Below are positions 8,862 to 18,886 of a stretch of DNA of 52,052 nucleotides, piece by piece. This DNA comes from Candidatus Cloacimonadota bacterium (GTDB taxonomy: Bacteria; Cloacimonadota; Cloacimonadia; Cloacimonadales; GCA-2742885): positions 1 through 52,052 of the forward strand of contig PDOO01000039.1 of NCBI GenBank assembly GCA_002742885.1. Direction: 5' to 3'. The notes beneath the pieces are model-generated. The model saw nothing but the letters and a program-made list of their open reading frames with translations, was not told where the DNA came from and did not search any database. How positions within the stretch are numbered: position 1 is the first letter of the stretch; each line of letters opens with the position of its first letter. Position numbers and translations under genes: made by a program.

Positions 8862-10281
8862 TTTTTGGGAAAAAAATAAAGAAACTTTAATTATTTTCGG
8901 AATACTTCTTTTCCAATTTATTCTCAGGATCGTCATATATTTTAACACAAGTTTATTCTATTTTCATGATTATAAATCATATTTGTCGGCAGTTGACTTG
9001 ATTGAAGAAACCGGAAATATCCCCTTAATAAGAGGTAATTTCCTCTTTCTTAATTCTTATATAGGATATTTCTTTAAATATATTCTGGGAAGTATTCATT
9101 ATTATTTTATTTTTAACAGTTTTCTGGCAGTTGCTGCTTCTTATATTGTTGCTGAAACGGCAAATATTATTTTTAATGATAAAAAAGTATTTGTTGTCTC
9201 TTTGGCATTGCATTCCGTTTATACTGAATTTCTTTGTTGGAGTTCCATTTTTTATACTCCTGTTTTGGGAATCTTTTTATTGAGTTTAGTTTTTTATTCG
9301 ACTGTACGATTAATAAAATCAGATAAATTGTCTGCTGATTTAATTTTCGGTTTTTTCATAATTCTTTTGGTTAACTTCTCTTTTTATATAAAATCAGAAA
9401 TGAAGTACTTATATTTATTGTTTATAATATTCGGATTAATTAATTATAAATATAAGAATATCTTAATGAAATTTTTATTGTTGGGCATTTTACTCAATTT
9501 ATCTTCTTCAGCTTTCAGATCTTCGGTTTTATATCCTAAATTGAAAGGGAATGTACCCGTAAATGATTTTGTTTTTTTTGGACATACTTTATATGGCGGA
9601 GACGGCGGAGACGGCTCTTTTATTTACGAAGAGAATGAAAAAAAATATTACAGAGAGCTTGATAAATATTGTTTAGACAATAATATTCCCGACAGTTTGA
9701 AATACTCTCATATTGTAAGGAATAAATTTCAATCAAGCGAAATAAAAAAGTTTATCAAAAATCATCCTTTTCAATGGTTAAAATTACAAGGATATAAATT
9801 TTTCCGTTTTTTCGGAATTGTTCCGGAAGGAGATTCTGCCAAGATTTTGATAACAGGTTTATTTTATAATAATATTTACGGAACAGCTGTTTTTTTGGTT
9901 TTTCCTTTTTCGATTATGATTTTATTGATCTTATTTTTAAGCGATTTTAGAAATATTTTGAAAATATTTAACAATCCGTTTTATATCTTGATATTTTTCT
10001 TATCGGGTTATTATATTATGGGGTCTGTTTTTTACGGTCAATATCAAGAAAGATACAGAATGCCTCTTATGGTATGTTTTTTGATTCCGTATTTAGGATT
10101 TTTATTGAGTTCCGTAAAGTCAGAAAAAGGATTTATGAAAAAAAAGATTTTAAATATATTGATTATTCTTGTTTTTATAGGTATTTGGAGCAGTCAATTA
10201 TATCATGTTGTTGTTAAAAACAGAGTCAGATACATGAAAACAATAGAAGAAACTCATCATAAAACAGATAAGGAAAATTAA
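8854..10281 (+). CDS. GT-C fold membrane glycosyltransferase (GT39/ArnT-like)
   Basis: The 475-residue protein has about ten transmembrane segments. The first extracytoplasmic loop after helix 1 carries an acidic motif (YFHDYKSYLSAVDL near residues 34-47), as in GT-C enzymes, where this aspartate is catalytic. A hydrophilic stretch near residues 240-310 forms a large periplasmic loop. GT-C enzymes take a sugar from polyprenyl phosphate and add it outside the membrane. The GtrB-like gene at 2930 could supply that donor, so the two may form a side-chain addition system. The family assignment rests on topology and one motif, and a polymerase-like role is possible. Confidence 0.6.
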   Translation: MNNFWEKNKETLIIFGILLFQFILRIVIYFNTSLFYFHDYKSYLSAVDLIEETGNIPLIRGNFLFLNSYIGYFFKYILGSIHYYFIFNSFLAVAASYIVAETANIIFNDKKVFVVSLALHSVYTEFLCWSSIFYTPVLGIFLLSLVFYSTVRLIKSDKLSADLIFGFFIILLVNFSFYIKSEMKYLYLLFIIFGLINYKYKNILMKFLLLGILLNLSSSAFRSSVLYPKLKGNVPVNDFVFFGHTLYGGDGGDGSFIYEENEKKYYRELDKYCLDNNIPDSLKYSHIVRNKFQSSEIKKFIKNHPFQWLKLQGYKFFRFFGIVPEGDSAKILITGLFYNNIYGTAVFLVFPFSIMILLILFLSDFRNILKIFNNPFYILIFFLSGYYIMGSVFYGQYQERYRMPLMVCFLIPYLGFLLSSVKSEKGFMKKKILNILIILVFIGIWSSQLYHVVVKNRVRYMKTIEETHHKTDKEN

Positions 10282-10283
10282 AA

Positions 10284-11546
10284 TTGAATATAATTCTTAA
10301 ATATCTGGTCTACTTTTTTATTACTTATCCTCTTTGGGGATTTTTTATTACTGAGGGATTAGGTGTTTCTCACAGTAATTTTGTTTCATTTCTTTTTCCT
10401 TTTATAAGTTTGGGGATAGTTTTGAAAAAAAAGGGAAAGGTTTTTTTTCCCAGATATATGATATTTTATTTTTTATTCATTATTTTTTATATTTTAATGT
10501 ACTTTATTAAATTAGAAAGCTTTTATATCATTACTCATTGGTATAACTACTCGGTAATAAGCTCAATATTTTTATTTTTTATCATAGAAAACAGTAAATT
10601 GGATAAAGAAACTGTCAAAAACGGTTTATTATTAATGAAGATCATGTTAATTGTTTCCTTTGCGGTTATCTTATATCAATACGTTGTTGACAGAACTTTT
10701 TGGGTTAATTATGATGATTATGAGATGGAACGTTATCTGTCTCAAAAGAATTATTTGGTCAGATTGGTATCTGTTTACAGCTGGGCTCATAATTTATCAT
10801 GGGGGTATTTTCCTTTAATTGCGTTTGGTCTGATATATGACGACAATTTGAGACGAAATAGGATTAAAAACAATGTTTTTTGGGGAGCCTTGATTTTTAT
10901 TTATTCTGTTTTATCAAAGGCAAGATGGATAATGTTGTCTTTTTTTGTTGTTTTAGCGGTAGAATTTAAATTTTCAAAAGGAACCCGATTTAAAAAACAA
11001 TGGTGGCTTACCATAAAATTAGTTTTAGCTTTGCTGTTAGCTGTAAATCTTCTCAGTTATTGGGGAATAGATTTTATTAATATTTATAAATTCAGGGTGT
11101 TGGAGTTGGATAAAGGAACCGGTATTGAAGGAAAATCAGCCTCAACCAGATTGCTTGCCTTTAGACTTTTTGTTAATAATTTTGTTGATAATCCTTTTCT
11201 CGGAACAGCGGGAGTAAAATCACAATCATTGCTTGATGATTTGCAGGGAAATACTTCTCAAATACATGTCGGCTGGTTATCTCTATTGTATTACTTTGGT
11301 ATCCTTGGCGGATCTCTTTATATGTTTTTTCTTTATTTTCTTTTCAAAAAGATTAAATTTATATCCCGAAGAACTCAATTCCAAGGAGGATTTATAGGGA
11401 TGGTAATTTTTGCGGTAAGTAATTTGACATTGGTTAATTTCAGCTTTTTTGAAATGGGAATGATTACGGCTCTTTATTTTTCAAAGTATTACGAACAGAT
11501 TGCCCTGACGGAAAATTTATATGAAAATAAGCCGTATAAAAAGTAA
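10284..11546 (+). CDS. O-antigen polymerase/ligase-like membrane protein (Wzy-like)
   Basis: The 420-residue protein has 10-12 predicted transmembrane segments and a large periplasmic loop (about residues 270-330). That loop contains the Wzy/WaaL-type region TRLLAFRLFVNNFVDNPFLG followed by HVGWLSLLYYFGILG. Proteins of this shape polymerise repeat units at the periplasmic face or ligate them to lipid A. With a flippase directly downstream, a Wzy role is the simplest reading. The start is TTG at 10284 with AAGGA ten bases upstream. No other good start precedes the first helix. Confidence 0.75.
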   Translation: MNIILKYLVYFFITYPLWGFFITEGLGVSHSNFVSFLFPFISLGIVLKKKGKVFFPRYMIFYFLFIIFYILMYFIKLESFYIITHWYNYSVISSIFLFFIIENSKLDKETVKNGLLLMKIMLIVSFAVILYQYVVDRTFWVNYDDYEMERYLSQKNYLVRLVSVYSWAHNLSWGYFPLIAFGLIYDDNLRRNRIKNNVFWGALIFIYSVLSKARWIMLSFFVVLAVEFKFSKGTRFKKQWWLTIKLVLALLLAVNLLSYWGIDFINIYKFRVLELDKGTGIEGKSASTRLLAFRLFVNNFVDNPFLGTAGVKSQSLLDDLQGNTSQIHVGWLSLLYYFGILGGSLYMFFLYFLFKKIKFISRRTQFQGGFIGMVIFAVSNLTLVNFSFFEMGMITALYFSKYYEQIALTENLYENKPYKK

Positions 11547-12885
11547 ACTGTTATCATTTTCAGATAATCAAAGAAGCAGGAAAATTCTTGCTAATATTCT
11601 TCTTTCTTTCGGAGTAAAAGGCGGAAGCATTGTCATCGGATTTCTCATGGTTCCTTTGTGTCTTGATTATTTGGATTCTGTGAGATACGGAATATGGGTA
11701 ACAATGTCCTCTTTTTTAAGTTGGTTTACGTTTTTTGAGATAGGATTAGGTTCAGGACTTAGAAATAAATTATCTGAATCTTTAGCTCTGAAAGATTATG
11801 AAAAGGGTAAAATATACGTAAGTACAACATACGGTATTTTAAGTTTAGTTGTTGCCGGAATGGCATTTTTATTTGCCTTCATAAATCCTTTTTTAAATTG
11901 GGTAAAAATAATAAATACTGATGCATATCTCAGAAGTGAACTTAATGCTCTTGCTCTAATTGTTTTTAATTTCTTTTTTCTGAGATTTATACTTAAACTT
12001 ATATCTGTTGTTCTTTATGCTGATCAAAAACCCGCATTTGCCAATGCAATCGGTCCCATAGGCAATTTTCTTTCAATTGCGGTTATTTTTATTCTTACCA
12101 AAACAACCCAAGGCTCTTTAATATATTTGGGGCTTACTTTGAGCATTGCTCCTGTCTTGGTAATGTTAGTTGCAAGCATTGTTTTATTTTGCGGAAAGTA
12201 TAAGAATATTGCTCCGTCAATCAAATTTGTAAGATTCAAGTATGCTAAAGATTTATTGTCTTTGGGCATAAAATTCTTTATAATTCAGGTATCTGCTCTT
12301 GTTTTATTCCAAACAAGCAATATTATTATAGCTCAGTTTTTCGGACCTGCGCAGGTTACGCCTTATACTGTTGCTCATAAATTATTCTCTACAATGAATA
12401 TGATTTTTGCAATTGTAATGATGCCTTTTTGGTCAGCTTTTACTGATGCTTGGACGGTAAAGGACATTCAATGGATAAGAAAAAGTGTCAGTAAATTGTT
12501 AAAATTCTGGGTTCTTGTATTTATTTTCGGATTAACGGTTCTCATATTGTCTCCTTTCATTTTTAAAGTATGGGTAGGAGAAAAAGTTAAAATATCGTTT
12601 TTGCTTTCAACATTATTGTTTATTTATTTTTCTCTGTTTACTTTTGGCGGTATATTTAATATGTTTATTAACGGAGTAGGAAAAATAAAGTTGCAACTTG
12701 TTTCTTTGTTGGCGGGATCATTGATATTTTTCCCTTTGTCGTATATATTTATTAAGTATCTTAATTTCGGTATAGAAGGATTGGTTTTGGCTACTATTAT
12801 CGCAAATATTTATTTACCTGTTATCGCTCCTGTGCAGTACTATAAAATAATAAACAATAAAGCTTCGGGCATTTGGAATAAATGA
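11521..12885 (+). CDS. Wzx-type polysaccharide flippase (copy 2)
   Basis: This 454-residue membrane protein has about 12-14 helices and the N-terminal pattern of Wzx/PST transporters ([32 protein letters not shown], here split by the expected glycines). It overlaps the Wzy-like gene by 26 bases and the acetyltransferase gene after it by four. Its pairing with the polymerase suggests it is the exporter for the main repeat unit. The flippase at 1471 may serve another unit or be redundant. Confidence 0.87.
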   Translation: MKISRIKSKLLSFSDNQRSRKILANILLSFGVKGGSIVIGFLMVPLCLDYLDSVRYGIWVTMSSFLSWFTFFEIGLGSGLRNKLSESLALKDYEKGKIYVSTTYGILSLVVAGMAFLFAFINPFLNWVKIINTDAYLRSELNALALIVFNFFFLRFILKLISVVLYADQKPAFANAIGPIGNFLSIAVIFILTKTTQGSLIYLGLTLSIAPVLVMLVASIVLFCGKYKNIAPSIKFVRFKYAKDLLSLGIKFFIIQVSALVLFQTSNIIIAQFFGPAQVTPYTVAHKLFSTMNMIFAIVMMPFWSAFTDAWTVKDIQWIRKSVSKLLKFWVLVFIFGLTVLILSPFIFKVWVGEKVKISFLLSTLLFIYFSLFTFGGIFNMFINGVGKIKLQLVSLLAGSLIFFPLSYIFIKYLNFGIEGLVLATIIANIYLPVIAPVQYYKIINNKASGIWNK

Positions 12886-13559
12886 TGAAATATTTTGTAA
12901 AATATATCTTTGAGCCTTCTTTGCTGTTATCAGAGTTAAAGAGAAAGAGACTTGAACATAAATTTAAGTCCAACAAAGTAATTATCGGTAATAAATGTTC
13001 TGTTTGTAATTCTAATCTCGGTTGGAAAGTTTATCTTTCTAATAATGTTTCATTGTCAAACGTATCGATAGGTTCTTATTCATATATAAACGCAAATTCT
13101 TCAGTGTCGAATTGCAAAATAGGTAAATTTTGTTCAATAGCTTCGTCTGTTAATATAGGTTTGAGTACTCATCCGATAAATCTTGTCAGTACTCACCCCG
13201 CTTTTTATTCAAATAATAAAGGATTTGAAACATTTGCCGAAAAAGATTATTTTGAAGAACATCAAGACGTAATTATTGAGCATGATGTTTGGATCGGAAA
13301 CGGAGCAACTGTAATGGGCGGGGTAAAAATCGGCACGGGAGCAATTGTTGCGGCGGGAGCAATTGTTACAAAAGACGTAAGACCGTATTCAATAGTCGGA
13401 GGAATACCCGCTAAACACATAAAATTCAGGATTTCGGAAGAGTTGACGGATGAATTATTGAAAACCGAATGGTGGAATAATTCCGAAGAATGGTTCCGAG
13501 CTAATTATAAGAAACTGCATGATTCGGAAGAATTTATCAAATTTTACCGTAATAAATAG
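12882..13559 (+). CDS. hexapeptide-repeat O-acetyltransferase (CatB/Vat-like)
   Basis: The 225-residue protein is a left-handed beta-helix acyltransferase. Hexapeptide repeats run from about residue 33 to 175, interrupted by the loop [16 protein letters not shown], which carries the catalytic-type histidines. The C-terminal coils [20 protein letters not shown] and [14 protein letters not shown] match the xenobiotic/sugar acetyltransferase subgroup. It probably acetylates a sugar with acetyl-CoA in the cytoplasm. Its ATG overlaps the flippase stop (ATGATG). Confidence 0.85.
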   Translation: MMKYFVKYIFEPSLLLSELKRKRLEHKFKSNKVIIGNKCSVCNSNLGWKVYLSNNVSLSNVSIGSYSYINANSSVSNCKIGKFCSIASSVNIGLSTHPINLVSTHPAFYSNNKGFETFAEKDYFEEHQDVIIEHDVWIGNGATVMGGVKIGTGAIVAAGAIVTKDVRPYSIVGGIPAKHIKFRISEELTDELLKTEWWNNSEEWFRANYKKLHDSEEFIKFYRNK

Positions 13560-14391
13560 TCTTTGTTTTGCAACGGTATTTATTTTATTGATTTTTATTT
13601 ATCATAAGTTTTTTGAGAGTAAAATTTCAAAATTTATTTATATGAAAAAAATTCTATCGCAACGAAAATCTGAAGTTGATGTTAATAAGTTTTCTATAAA
13701 GAAAACTATGGTTCTCTTAGCATTCGGACAATCAAACTCTGCAAATTACGGAGAAGATTTATTCTCTGCCGGACATAACGTTTATAACTTTTTCGAAGGT
13801 GAATTATATAAAGCTGAAGATCCTTTATTGGGAGCATCCGGAAGAAAAGGAAGCATTTGGTGTCTTTTTGCGGATATGGTCATAGAAAGAAGCAGCTTTG
13901 AGAATGTAATCATTGTTCCTGCGGGAGAAGGCAGCTCTAAAGCAGAGGATTGGAGTTACGGAGGGAAGTATCACTCTAAACTTAAAAAAACTTTGGACGA
14001 TATACATAAATTAAATTTGGAAATATCTCATATTGTTTGGCATCAGGGAGAGTCAGATAATTTCAAGGGAACTGATCCTGAAATCTATATTCAACGGTTT
14101 TCGGAGATATTGAAATTTTTAAGATCTGAAAATATATATGCTCCCGTTTATATGTCAATTGCAACATTTCATCCTCTTGCCGAGAAAAAAATTAATTCGG
14201 GGTTGCAGGAAGCTCAATTTAAAATAATTAAAAACAACAATAATGTTTTTGAAGGTATAAATTCAGATATTTATACTGATCAAATATATCGATATGATAA
14301 TATTCATTTTTCAGGTAAAGCGCAATATAAGCTCGCTTTGGATTTATTCAATAAAATTATAACAGAAAATAAAAAAAATAAAAGGTTGTGA
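13519..14391 (+). CDS. membrane-anchored SGNH esterase (sialate O-acetylesterase/CE6-like)
   Basis: The 290-residue protein has one N-terminal transmembrane helix (about residues 15-30), then a SASA/CE6-type SGNH domain facing outward. The block I nucleophile is Ser72 in [10 protein letters not shown], the WHQGESDN block is near residue 173, and the Asp260/His263 pair lies in DNIHFSG. Such enzymes remove O-acetyl groups from sugars. Beside an acetyltransferase gene, this suggests acetylation is edited after export. The start lies 41 bases inside the upstream gene. A TTG at codon 24 is the next alternative but would remove half of the anchor. Confidence 0.8.
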   Translation: MIRKNLSNFTVINSLCFATVFILLIFIYHKFFESKISKFIYMKKILSQRKSEVDVNKFSIKKTMVLLAFGQSNSANYGEDLFSAGHNVYNFFEGELYKAEDPLLGASGRKGSIWCLFADMVIERSSFENVIIVPAGEGSSKAEDWSYGGKYHSKLKKTLDDIHKLNLEISHIVWHQGESDNFKGTDPEIYIQRFSEILKFLRSENIYAPVYMSIATFHPLAEKKINSGLQEAQFKIIKNNNNVFEGINSDIYTDQIYRYDNIHFSGKAQYKLALDLFNKIITENKKNKRL

Positions 14392-15407
14392 ATATGTTTA
14401 CCAATAAAACTTTACTTATAACCGGCGGAACCGGGTCTTTCGGAAATGCTGTTCTTAAAAGGTTTATAAATACGGATTTAAAAGAAGTTCGTATATTTTC
14501 AAGAGATGAAAAAAAACAAGATGATATGAGAAAGAAGTATAATAATCCCAAAATAAAATTTTATATCGGAGACGTAAGAGACAGAGAAAGCGTAGATATT
14601 GCCATGAAAGGAGTTGACTATGTTTTTCATGCTGCGGCTTTAAAGCAAGTTCCGTCTTGTGAGTTTTTTCCCGTTCAAGCCGTAAAGACCAATATTTTGG
14701 GATCTTGTAATGTTATGGAATCAGCTATTGCCAACAATGTAAAAAAAGTTATTGTGCTCAGTACGGATAAAGCTGTTTATCCTATAAATGCAATGGGTAT
14801 GTCCAAGGCAATGATGGAACTTGTCATGGTGGCAAAAGCAAGAGAAGTTGCTGGAAACGGAACTGTTTTTTGCGGAACAAGATACGGTAATGTTATGGCA
14901 TCAAGAGGCTCTGTTATTCCTCTTTTTGTCGATTTTATTAAGAATAAGAAACCTCTTACTGTTACTGACCCCAATATGACTCGTTTTATGATGACTTTGG
15001 ATGATGCGGTTGATTTGGTTATATATGCATTTAAAAACGGTGTTCAAGGAGACAGATTTGTTCAAAAATCTCCGGCTTCGACCGTCGGTGATCTGGCGCA
15101 AGCTTTGAAAGAATTATATGATTCTGAAGTTGAGACTAAAATTATCGGAACAAGGCACGGCGAAAAACTTTTTGAATCTTTGGTAAACAGAGAAGAAATG
15201 GTAAAAGCTGAAGATTTAGGGGATTATTACAGGATACCTTCCGATAACAGAGATCTTAATTATAACAGATATTTTTCCGAAGGAGACGATAAAATAGCTG
15301 AAGCAAAAGAATATACTTCTCACAACACATACAGATTAAATGTGGAAGAGACTAAGAAATTATTGCTGAAACTTGATTTTATAAAAGAAGATATTTTAAA
15401 GGGATAA
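14388..15407 (+). CDS. capE: UDP-GlcNAc 4,6-dehydratase/5-epimerase (CapE/FnlA/WbjB)
   Basis: This 339-residue short-chain dehydrogenase-fold enzyme catalyses the first step to UDP-N-acetyl-L-fucosamine. The NAD loop is TGGTGSFGNAVL (residues 11-22). The active-site tyrosine of ordinary SDRs is replaced by methionine in MGMSKAMMEL (MxxxK), which is diagnostic of the inverting 4,6-dehydratases PseB/FlaA1/CapE. ATRYGNVMASRGSV-type and GTRHGEKLFESL blocks are present. Length and the genes that follow (capF, capG) identify it as CapE rather than PseB. Its start overlaps the esterase gene by four bases. Confidence 0.93.
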   Translation: MNMFTNKTLLITGGTGSFGNAVLKRFINTDLKEVRIFSRDEKKQDDMRKKYNNPKIKFYIGDVRDRESVDIAMKGVDYVFHAAALKQVPSCEFFPVQAVKTNILGSCNVMESAIANNVKKVIVLSTDKAVYPINAMGMSKAMMELVMVAKAREVAGNGTVFCGTRYGNVMASRGSVIPLFVDFIKNKKPLTVTDPNMTRFMMTLDDAVDLVIYAFKNGVQGDRFVQKSPASTVGDLAQALKELYDSEVETKIIGTRHGEKLFESLVNREEMVKAEDLGDYYRIPSDNRDLNYNRYFSEGDDKIAEAKEYTSHNTYRLNVEETKKLLLKLDFIKEDILKG

Positions 15408-15416
15408 GAGGATATA

Positions 15417-16526
15417 ATGAAAGCAGGCATCACCGGACAATCAGGATTTATCGGTTCTCATTTATATAATTTTTTGAGCTTGCAAAAAAACATTGAGATG
15501 ATTGATTTTGAGGACGGATTCTTCAATAATCGAGAAGATTTGGATAATTTTACGGCTAAATGCGATGTTATAATCCATTTAGCTGCCATGAATCGGCACA
15601 ATAATCCTGAGAAATTATATAATACCAATATTGAGCTGACGAAAAAATTGATCTCATCACTGGAAAGAACAGGTTCAAAAGCTCATGTTTTGGTTTCTTC
15701 AAGTACTCAGGAAAATAGAGATAATCTTTACGGAAAATCAAAGAAAGAGAGCCGAAAATTGTTGTTGGAGTGGTCAAAGAAGAATAACTCCAAATTTACG
15801 GGTTTTATCATACCAAACGTTTTCGGACCTTTTGGAAATCCTTATTATAATTCTTTTATTGCTACTTTTTCTTATAGAATAGTTAACAATGAAGAACCGG
15901 AGATTCAATCAGATTCCGAAATTGATTTAATATATGTTTATGATTTGGCGCAAATAATTTATAAGCATGCAGCCGAAGGTATTGCAACTGATAAATTTGT
16001 TGTTCCGCATATTGCTTCAAGAAAAGTATCTGATGTTCTTGAAACGCTTTATAAATTCAAAAATGAATATGTCGATAACGGTATCTTTCCTAATTTGGAA
16101 TCATATTTTGATTTATGTCTTTTTAACACATTCCGTTCTTATTTGCCTAAGGATTTTTTCCCGAAAAAGTTAGCTCTTCATAAGGATAATCGAGGCTCTT
16201 TTGTTGAAACTGTAAAGAGTTTGTCGCAAGGTCAGTTTTCTTTTTCAACTACAAAGCCGGGAATAACAAGAGGAAATCACTTTCATATCAGAAAGGTTGA
16301 ACGTTTTGCCGTTATTAAGGGAAAAGCAGAGATTAAATTAAGGCGAATAGGGACAGATGAATCAAGATCATATATTCTTGACGGAAATGAACCGGGATTT
16401 GTTGATATGCCGGTTTGGTTTACTCATAATATTAAAAATATCGGAGATGAAGATCTGATTACTCTTTTCTGGATAAACGAGTTTTTTGACCTCGAAGATC
16501 CGGACACTTATTATGAAGAAGTATGA
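15417..16526 (+). CDS. capF: bifunctional reductase/cupin in UDP-L-FucNAc synthesis (CapF/FnlB/WbjC)
   Basis: The protein has 369 residues, typical of CapF. The N-terminal half is an SDR reductase with GITGQSGFIGSHL and YGKSK (YxxxK) near residue 105. The C-terminal 120 residues form a cupin with the metal-binding HFHIRKVERFAVIKG region near residue 285. CapF epimerises C3 and reduces C4 of the CapE product to give UDP-N-acetyl-L-talosamine. A ribosome site (AAGAGGATATA) precedes the ATG. The gene is flanked by capE and capG in the same order as in Staphylococcus aureus and Pseudomonas O11-type clusters. Confidence 0.93.
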   Translation: MKAGITGQSGFIGSHLYNFLSLQKNIEMIDFEDGFFNNREDLDNFTAKCDVIIHLAAMNRHNNPEKLYNTNIELTKKLISSLERTGSKAHVLVSSSTQENRDNLYGKSKKESRKLLLEWSKKNNSKFTGFIIPNVFGPFGNPYYNSFIATFSYRIVNNEEPEIQSDSEIDLIYVYDLAQIIYKHAAEGIATDKFVVPHIASRKVSDVLETLYKFKNEYVDNGIFPNLESYFDLCLFNTFRSYLPKDFFPKKLALHKDNRGSFVETVKSLSQGQFSFSTTKPGITRGNHFHIRKVERFAVIKGKAEIKLRRIGTDESRSYILDGNEPGFVDMPVWFTHNIKNIGDEDLITLFWINEFFDLEDPDTYYEEV

Positions 16527-16545
16527 TGAAACTCAAGGGGATGAT

Positions 16546-17682
16546 ATGAAAAAAAATAAATTAAAAGTAATTACTGTTGCAGGAACAAGACCGGAAATAA
16601 TAAGGCTTGCTTGCGTAATGCCTTTGTTAGATAAATATGTGAATCATATTACTGTGCATACAGGGCAAAATTATGATTATGAATTAAATGAAGTCTTTTA
16701 TAATGATTTAGAATTAAGAAAACCTGACTATTATTTGGGCGTTGATACAAGCTCATTGGGGCATGTTCTCGGGGAAACTTTGATAAAAATTGAAGAAATT
16801 TTTAAAAAGGAACAACCTGACGCTTGTTTGATTTTAGGGGATACGAATGCCTCAATTGCCGCAATTATGGCAAAAAGGATGAAGATACCTATTTATCATA
16901 TGGAAGCCGGAAACAGAAGCTTTGATTTTAATGTTCCTGAAGAAATAAACAGAAGAATAATAGATCATACTGCAGATTTTAATTTGGTATATACGGAAAA
17001 CTCAAGAAGACATCTGCTTGCAGAGGGCTTGCCTCACAGAAGGGTTTATGTAACCGGTTCGCCCATGTTTGAAGTTCTTAACTTTTATAAAGAAAAAATA
17101 AATTCATCAAATATTCTTGATGAATTAAATCTTAAAGAAAAAGAGTATTTTATTGTAAGCGCGCATAGAGAAGAAAACGTAGACAATAAAGAAAATTTAA
17201 AAAAAATTGTTGAAATACTTAATAATTTGGCTGAAAAATATGATTTGCCTGTAATTGTTTCAACTCATCCGAGAACTCGCAAGAGACTTGAAATGGCAGA
17301 AGGAATTACAATTGATGAAAGAGTAAAATACCTTAAGCCTTTCGGTTTCATGGATTATAACTGTTTGCAATTGAAATCAAAATGCGCAATTTCTGACAGC
17401 GGAACTATCAGTGAAGAATCATCTATTTTAAATTTCCCTGCCGTTACTGTAAGAAATTCCATGGAGAGACCGGAGGCGATTGATGCGGGAACTATTATAA
17501 TTACCGGACTGATTCCGGAAATAGTTTTGAATTCAGTAGAGCTGGTTATTAATGAATTTGAACAAAGACCGGAATATCAGCATATTTGTCCTGAATATCA
17601 AATACATAATACCTCTTGGAGAGTTCTAAAAACTATTGTCGGAACAGCTAAGCTTAGCAATAAATGGTGGGGGATAAACTGA
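16546..17682 (+). CDS. capG: UDP-N-acetyl-L-talosamine 2-epimerase (CapG/FnlC/WbjD), gives UDP-L-FucNAc
   Basis: This protein of the non-hydrolysing UDP-GlcNAc 2-epimerase family has 378 residues. It shows VAGTRPEIIRLA, HTGQNYDYELNE, GDTNASIAAI, HMEAGNRSFDFNVPEEINRRIIDHTAD, AHREENVDNKENL and SDSGTISEESS. It converts UDP-N-acetyl-L-talosamine to UDP-N-acetyl-L-fucosamine and completes the CapEFG route. I chose ATG 16546 because AAGGGG sits six bases upstream. The frame extends to 16486, but that would overlap capF by 41 bases and add 20 residues not found in the family. The stop directly abuts the next gene's start. Confidence 0.93.
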   Translation: MKKNKLKVITVAGTRPEIIRLACVMPLLDKYVNHITVHTGQNYDYELNEVFYNDLELRKPDYYLGVDTSSLGHVLGETLIKIEEIFKKEQPDACLILGDTNASIAAIMAKRMKIPIYHMEAGNRSFDFNVPEEINRRIIDHTADFNLVYTENSRRHLLAEGLPHRRVYVTGSPMFEVLNFYKEKINSSNILDELNLKEKEYFIVSAHREENVDNKENLKKIVEILNNLAEKYDLPVIVSTHPRTRKRLEMAEGITIDERVKYLKPFGFMDYNCLQLKSKCAISDSGTISEESSILNFPAVTVRNSMERPEAIDAGTIIITGLIPEIVLNSVELVINEFEQRPEYQHICPEYQIHNTSWRVLKTIVGTAKLSNKWWGIN

Positions 17683-18879
17683 TTGTTGGATTTTGATAAT
17701 CTTAAGCTTGTCGTAATCGGGAACTTACATTACCCTCAAGGAGCCGCTTCAACAAATAGAATTCACGCTTATTTAAAAGGGATTAAACAAAATGGGTTTG
17801 ATTCTCTTGTGATATGCACCGGAATTCCTTTTCGAGAAAAAGTTAATTTTGAAGCAAGCGGCAGTTATGAAGGAATAAATTACCTTTACTCATCAGGTAA
17901 TCATTATAGAGACAGCAGATTTATAATGAGAAACTTAAACAAAATATTTGCGTTTTGGAAAAGTATAATTATTCTGGTAAAATTGAAAAAGAATAATAAA
18001 AACTTTGCGATTTTAGAATATTCAACTTCATTTATTGATGAGGTAGTTCTATTTATTATTTGTAAATGGTTAAAGATTCCTGTTATTCGTGAATCAAATG
18101 AACTCCCGGATGTTATTATTTATAACAGAAAAAATATTATAGAAAAATTTATCAGTTTGGTTGTCAGACCTAAATTATATGACGGTGTTATTGTTATTTC
18201 TAAATTTTTGGAAGTTTTCTTTGCCGATAAGATAAGGAAAAATGCCAAGTCTTTATTTATTCCTATATTAGTTGATTTTGACAGATTTAATTGTATTTTG
18301 GAAGAATCTGAAGAAAAATATATTGCATACTGCGGATTTATGGGCGGAAATAAAGACGGTGTTGATTTTTTGATTAAATCCTATGCAAAAAGTCAACTTT
18401 ATAAACAAAATATAAAGTTGTACCTTATAGGATACGGACCTGAAGAAGACATAAAAAGGTTAAAAAAAATATCAGAGAATTTTTTAATATCCGATTATGT
18501 TAATTTTATCGGTAAAGTTGATAGAGATGATATGCCTAAATACTTGAAAAATTCTGTTGCTCTGGTTCTTGCGCGTCCAAATTCAAAACAGGCGGAAGCC
18601 GGATTCCCTACCAAATTAGGAGAATATCTTGCAACCGGGAAACCGGTTATTGTTACTGATGTAGGTGAAATAAGCAGTTTTTTAAAAGATAATGAGTCAG
18701 CTTTTATTGCTGTGCCAAATAATATAGATGATTTTTCCGACAAATTAATTAAAATGAATGATAATTATTCAAAATCACTTTTAATTGGTGAAGCAGGAAA
18801 AAAAACAGCTTTAAATAATTTTCAAATAAATTCAAACTCTAAAAAACTTTTAGAGTTTATAGAGAATATTTTAGGATGA
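17683..18879 (+). CDS. GT4 glycosyltransferase (WbuB-like, candidate FucNAc transferase)
   Basis: The 398-residue GT-B fold protein opens with LVVIGNLHYPQGAASTNRIHAYLKG and has a C-terminal donor-binding region, GFPTKLGEYLATGKPVIVTDVGEI, near residues 305-330. Its position right after capEFG mirrors WbuB-type genes next to fnlABC in enteric O-antigen clusters, so FucNAc is a reasonable donor. That is inference from context. The start is TTG-TTG at 17683/17686, with the GGTGGGGGA region just upstream as ribosome site. Either TTG could be used. Confidence 0.78.
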   Translation: MLDFDNLKLVVIGNLHYPQGAASTNRIHAYLKGIKQNGFDSLVICTGIPFREKVNFEASGSYEGINYLYSSGNHYRDSRFIMRNLNKIFAFWKSIIILVKLKKNNKNFAILEYSTSFIDEVVLFIICKWLKIPVIRESNELPDVIIYNRKNIIEKFISLVVRPKLYDGVIVISKFLEVFFADKIRKNAKSLFIPILVDFDRFNCILEESEEKYIAYCGFMGGNKDGVDFLIKSYAKSQLYKQNIKLYLIGYGPEEDIKRLKKISENFLISDYVNFIGKVDRDDMPKYLKNSVALVLARPNSKQAEAGFPTKLGEYLATGKPVIVTDVGEISSFLKDNESAFIAVPNNIDDFSDKLIKMNDNYSKSLLIGEAGKKTALNNFQINSNSKKLLEFIENILG

Positions 18880-18886
18880 AGCAATT

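Noticed and set aside
16486-16545. Longer N-terminus for capG
   Set aside because: It would overlap capF by 41 bases and add 20 residues not found in the family. The ATG at 16546 has a good AAGGGG ribosome site.
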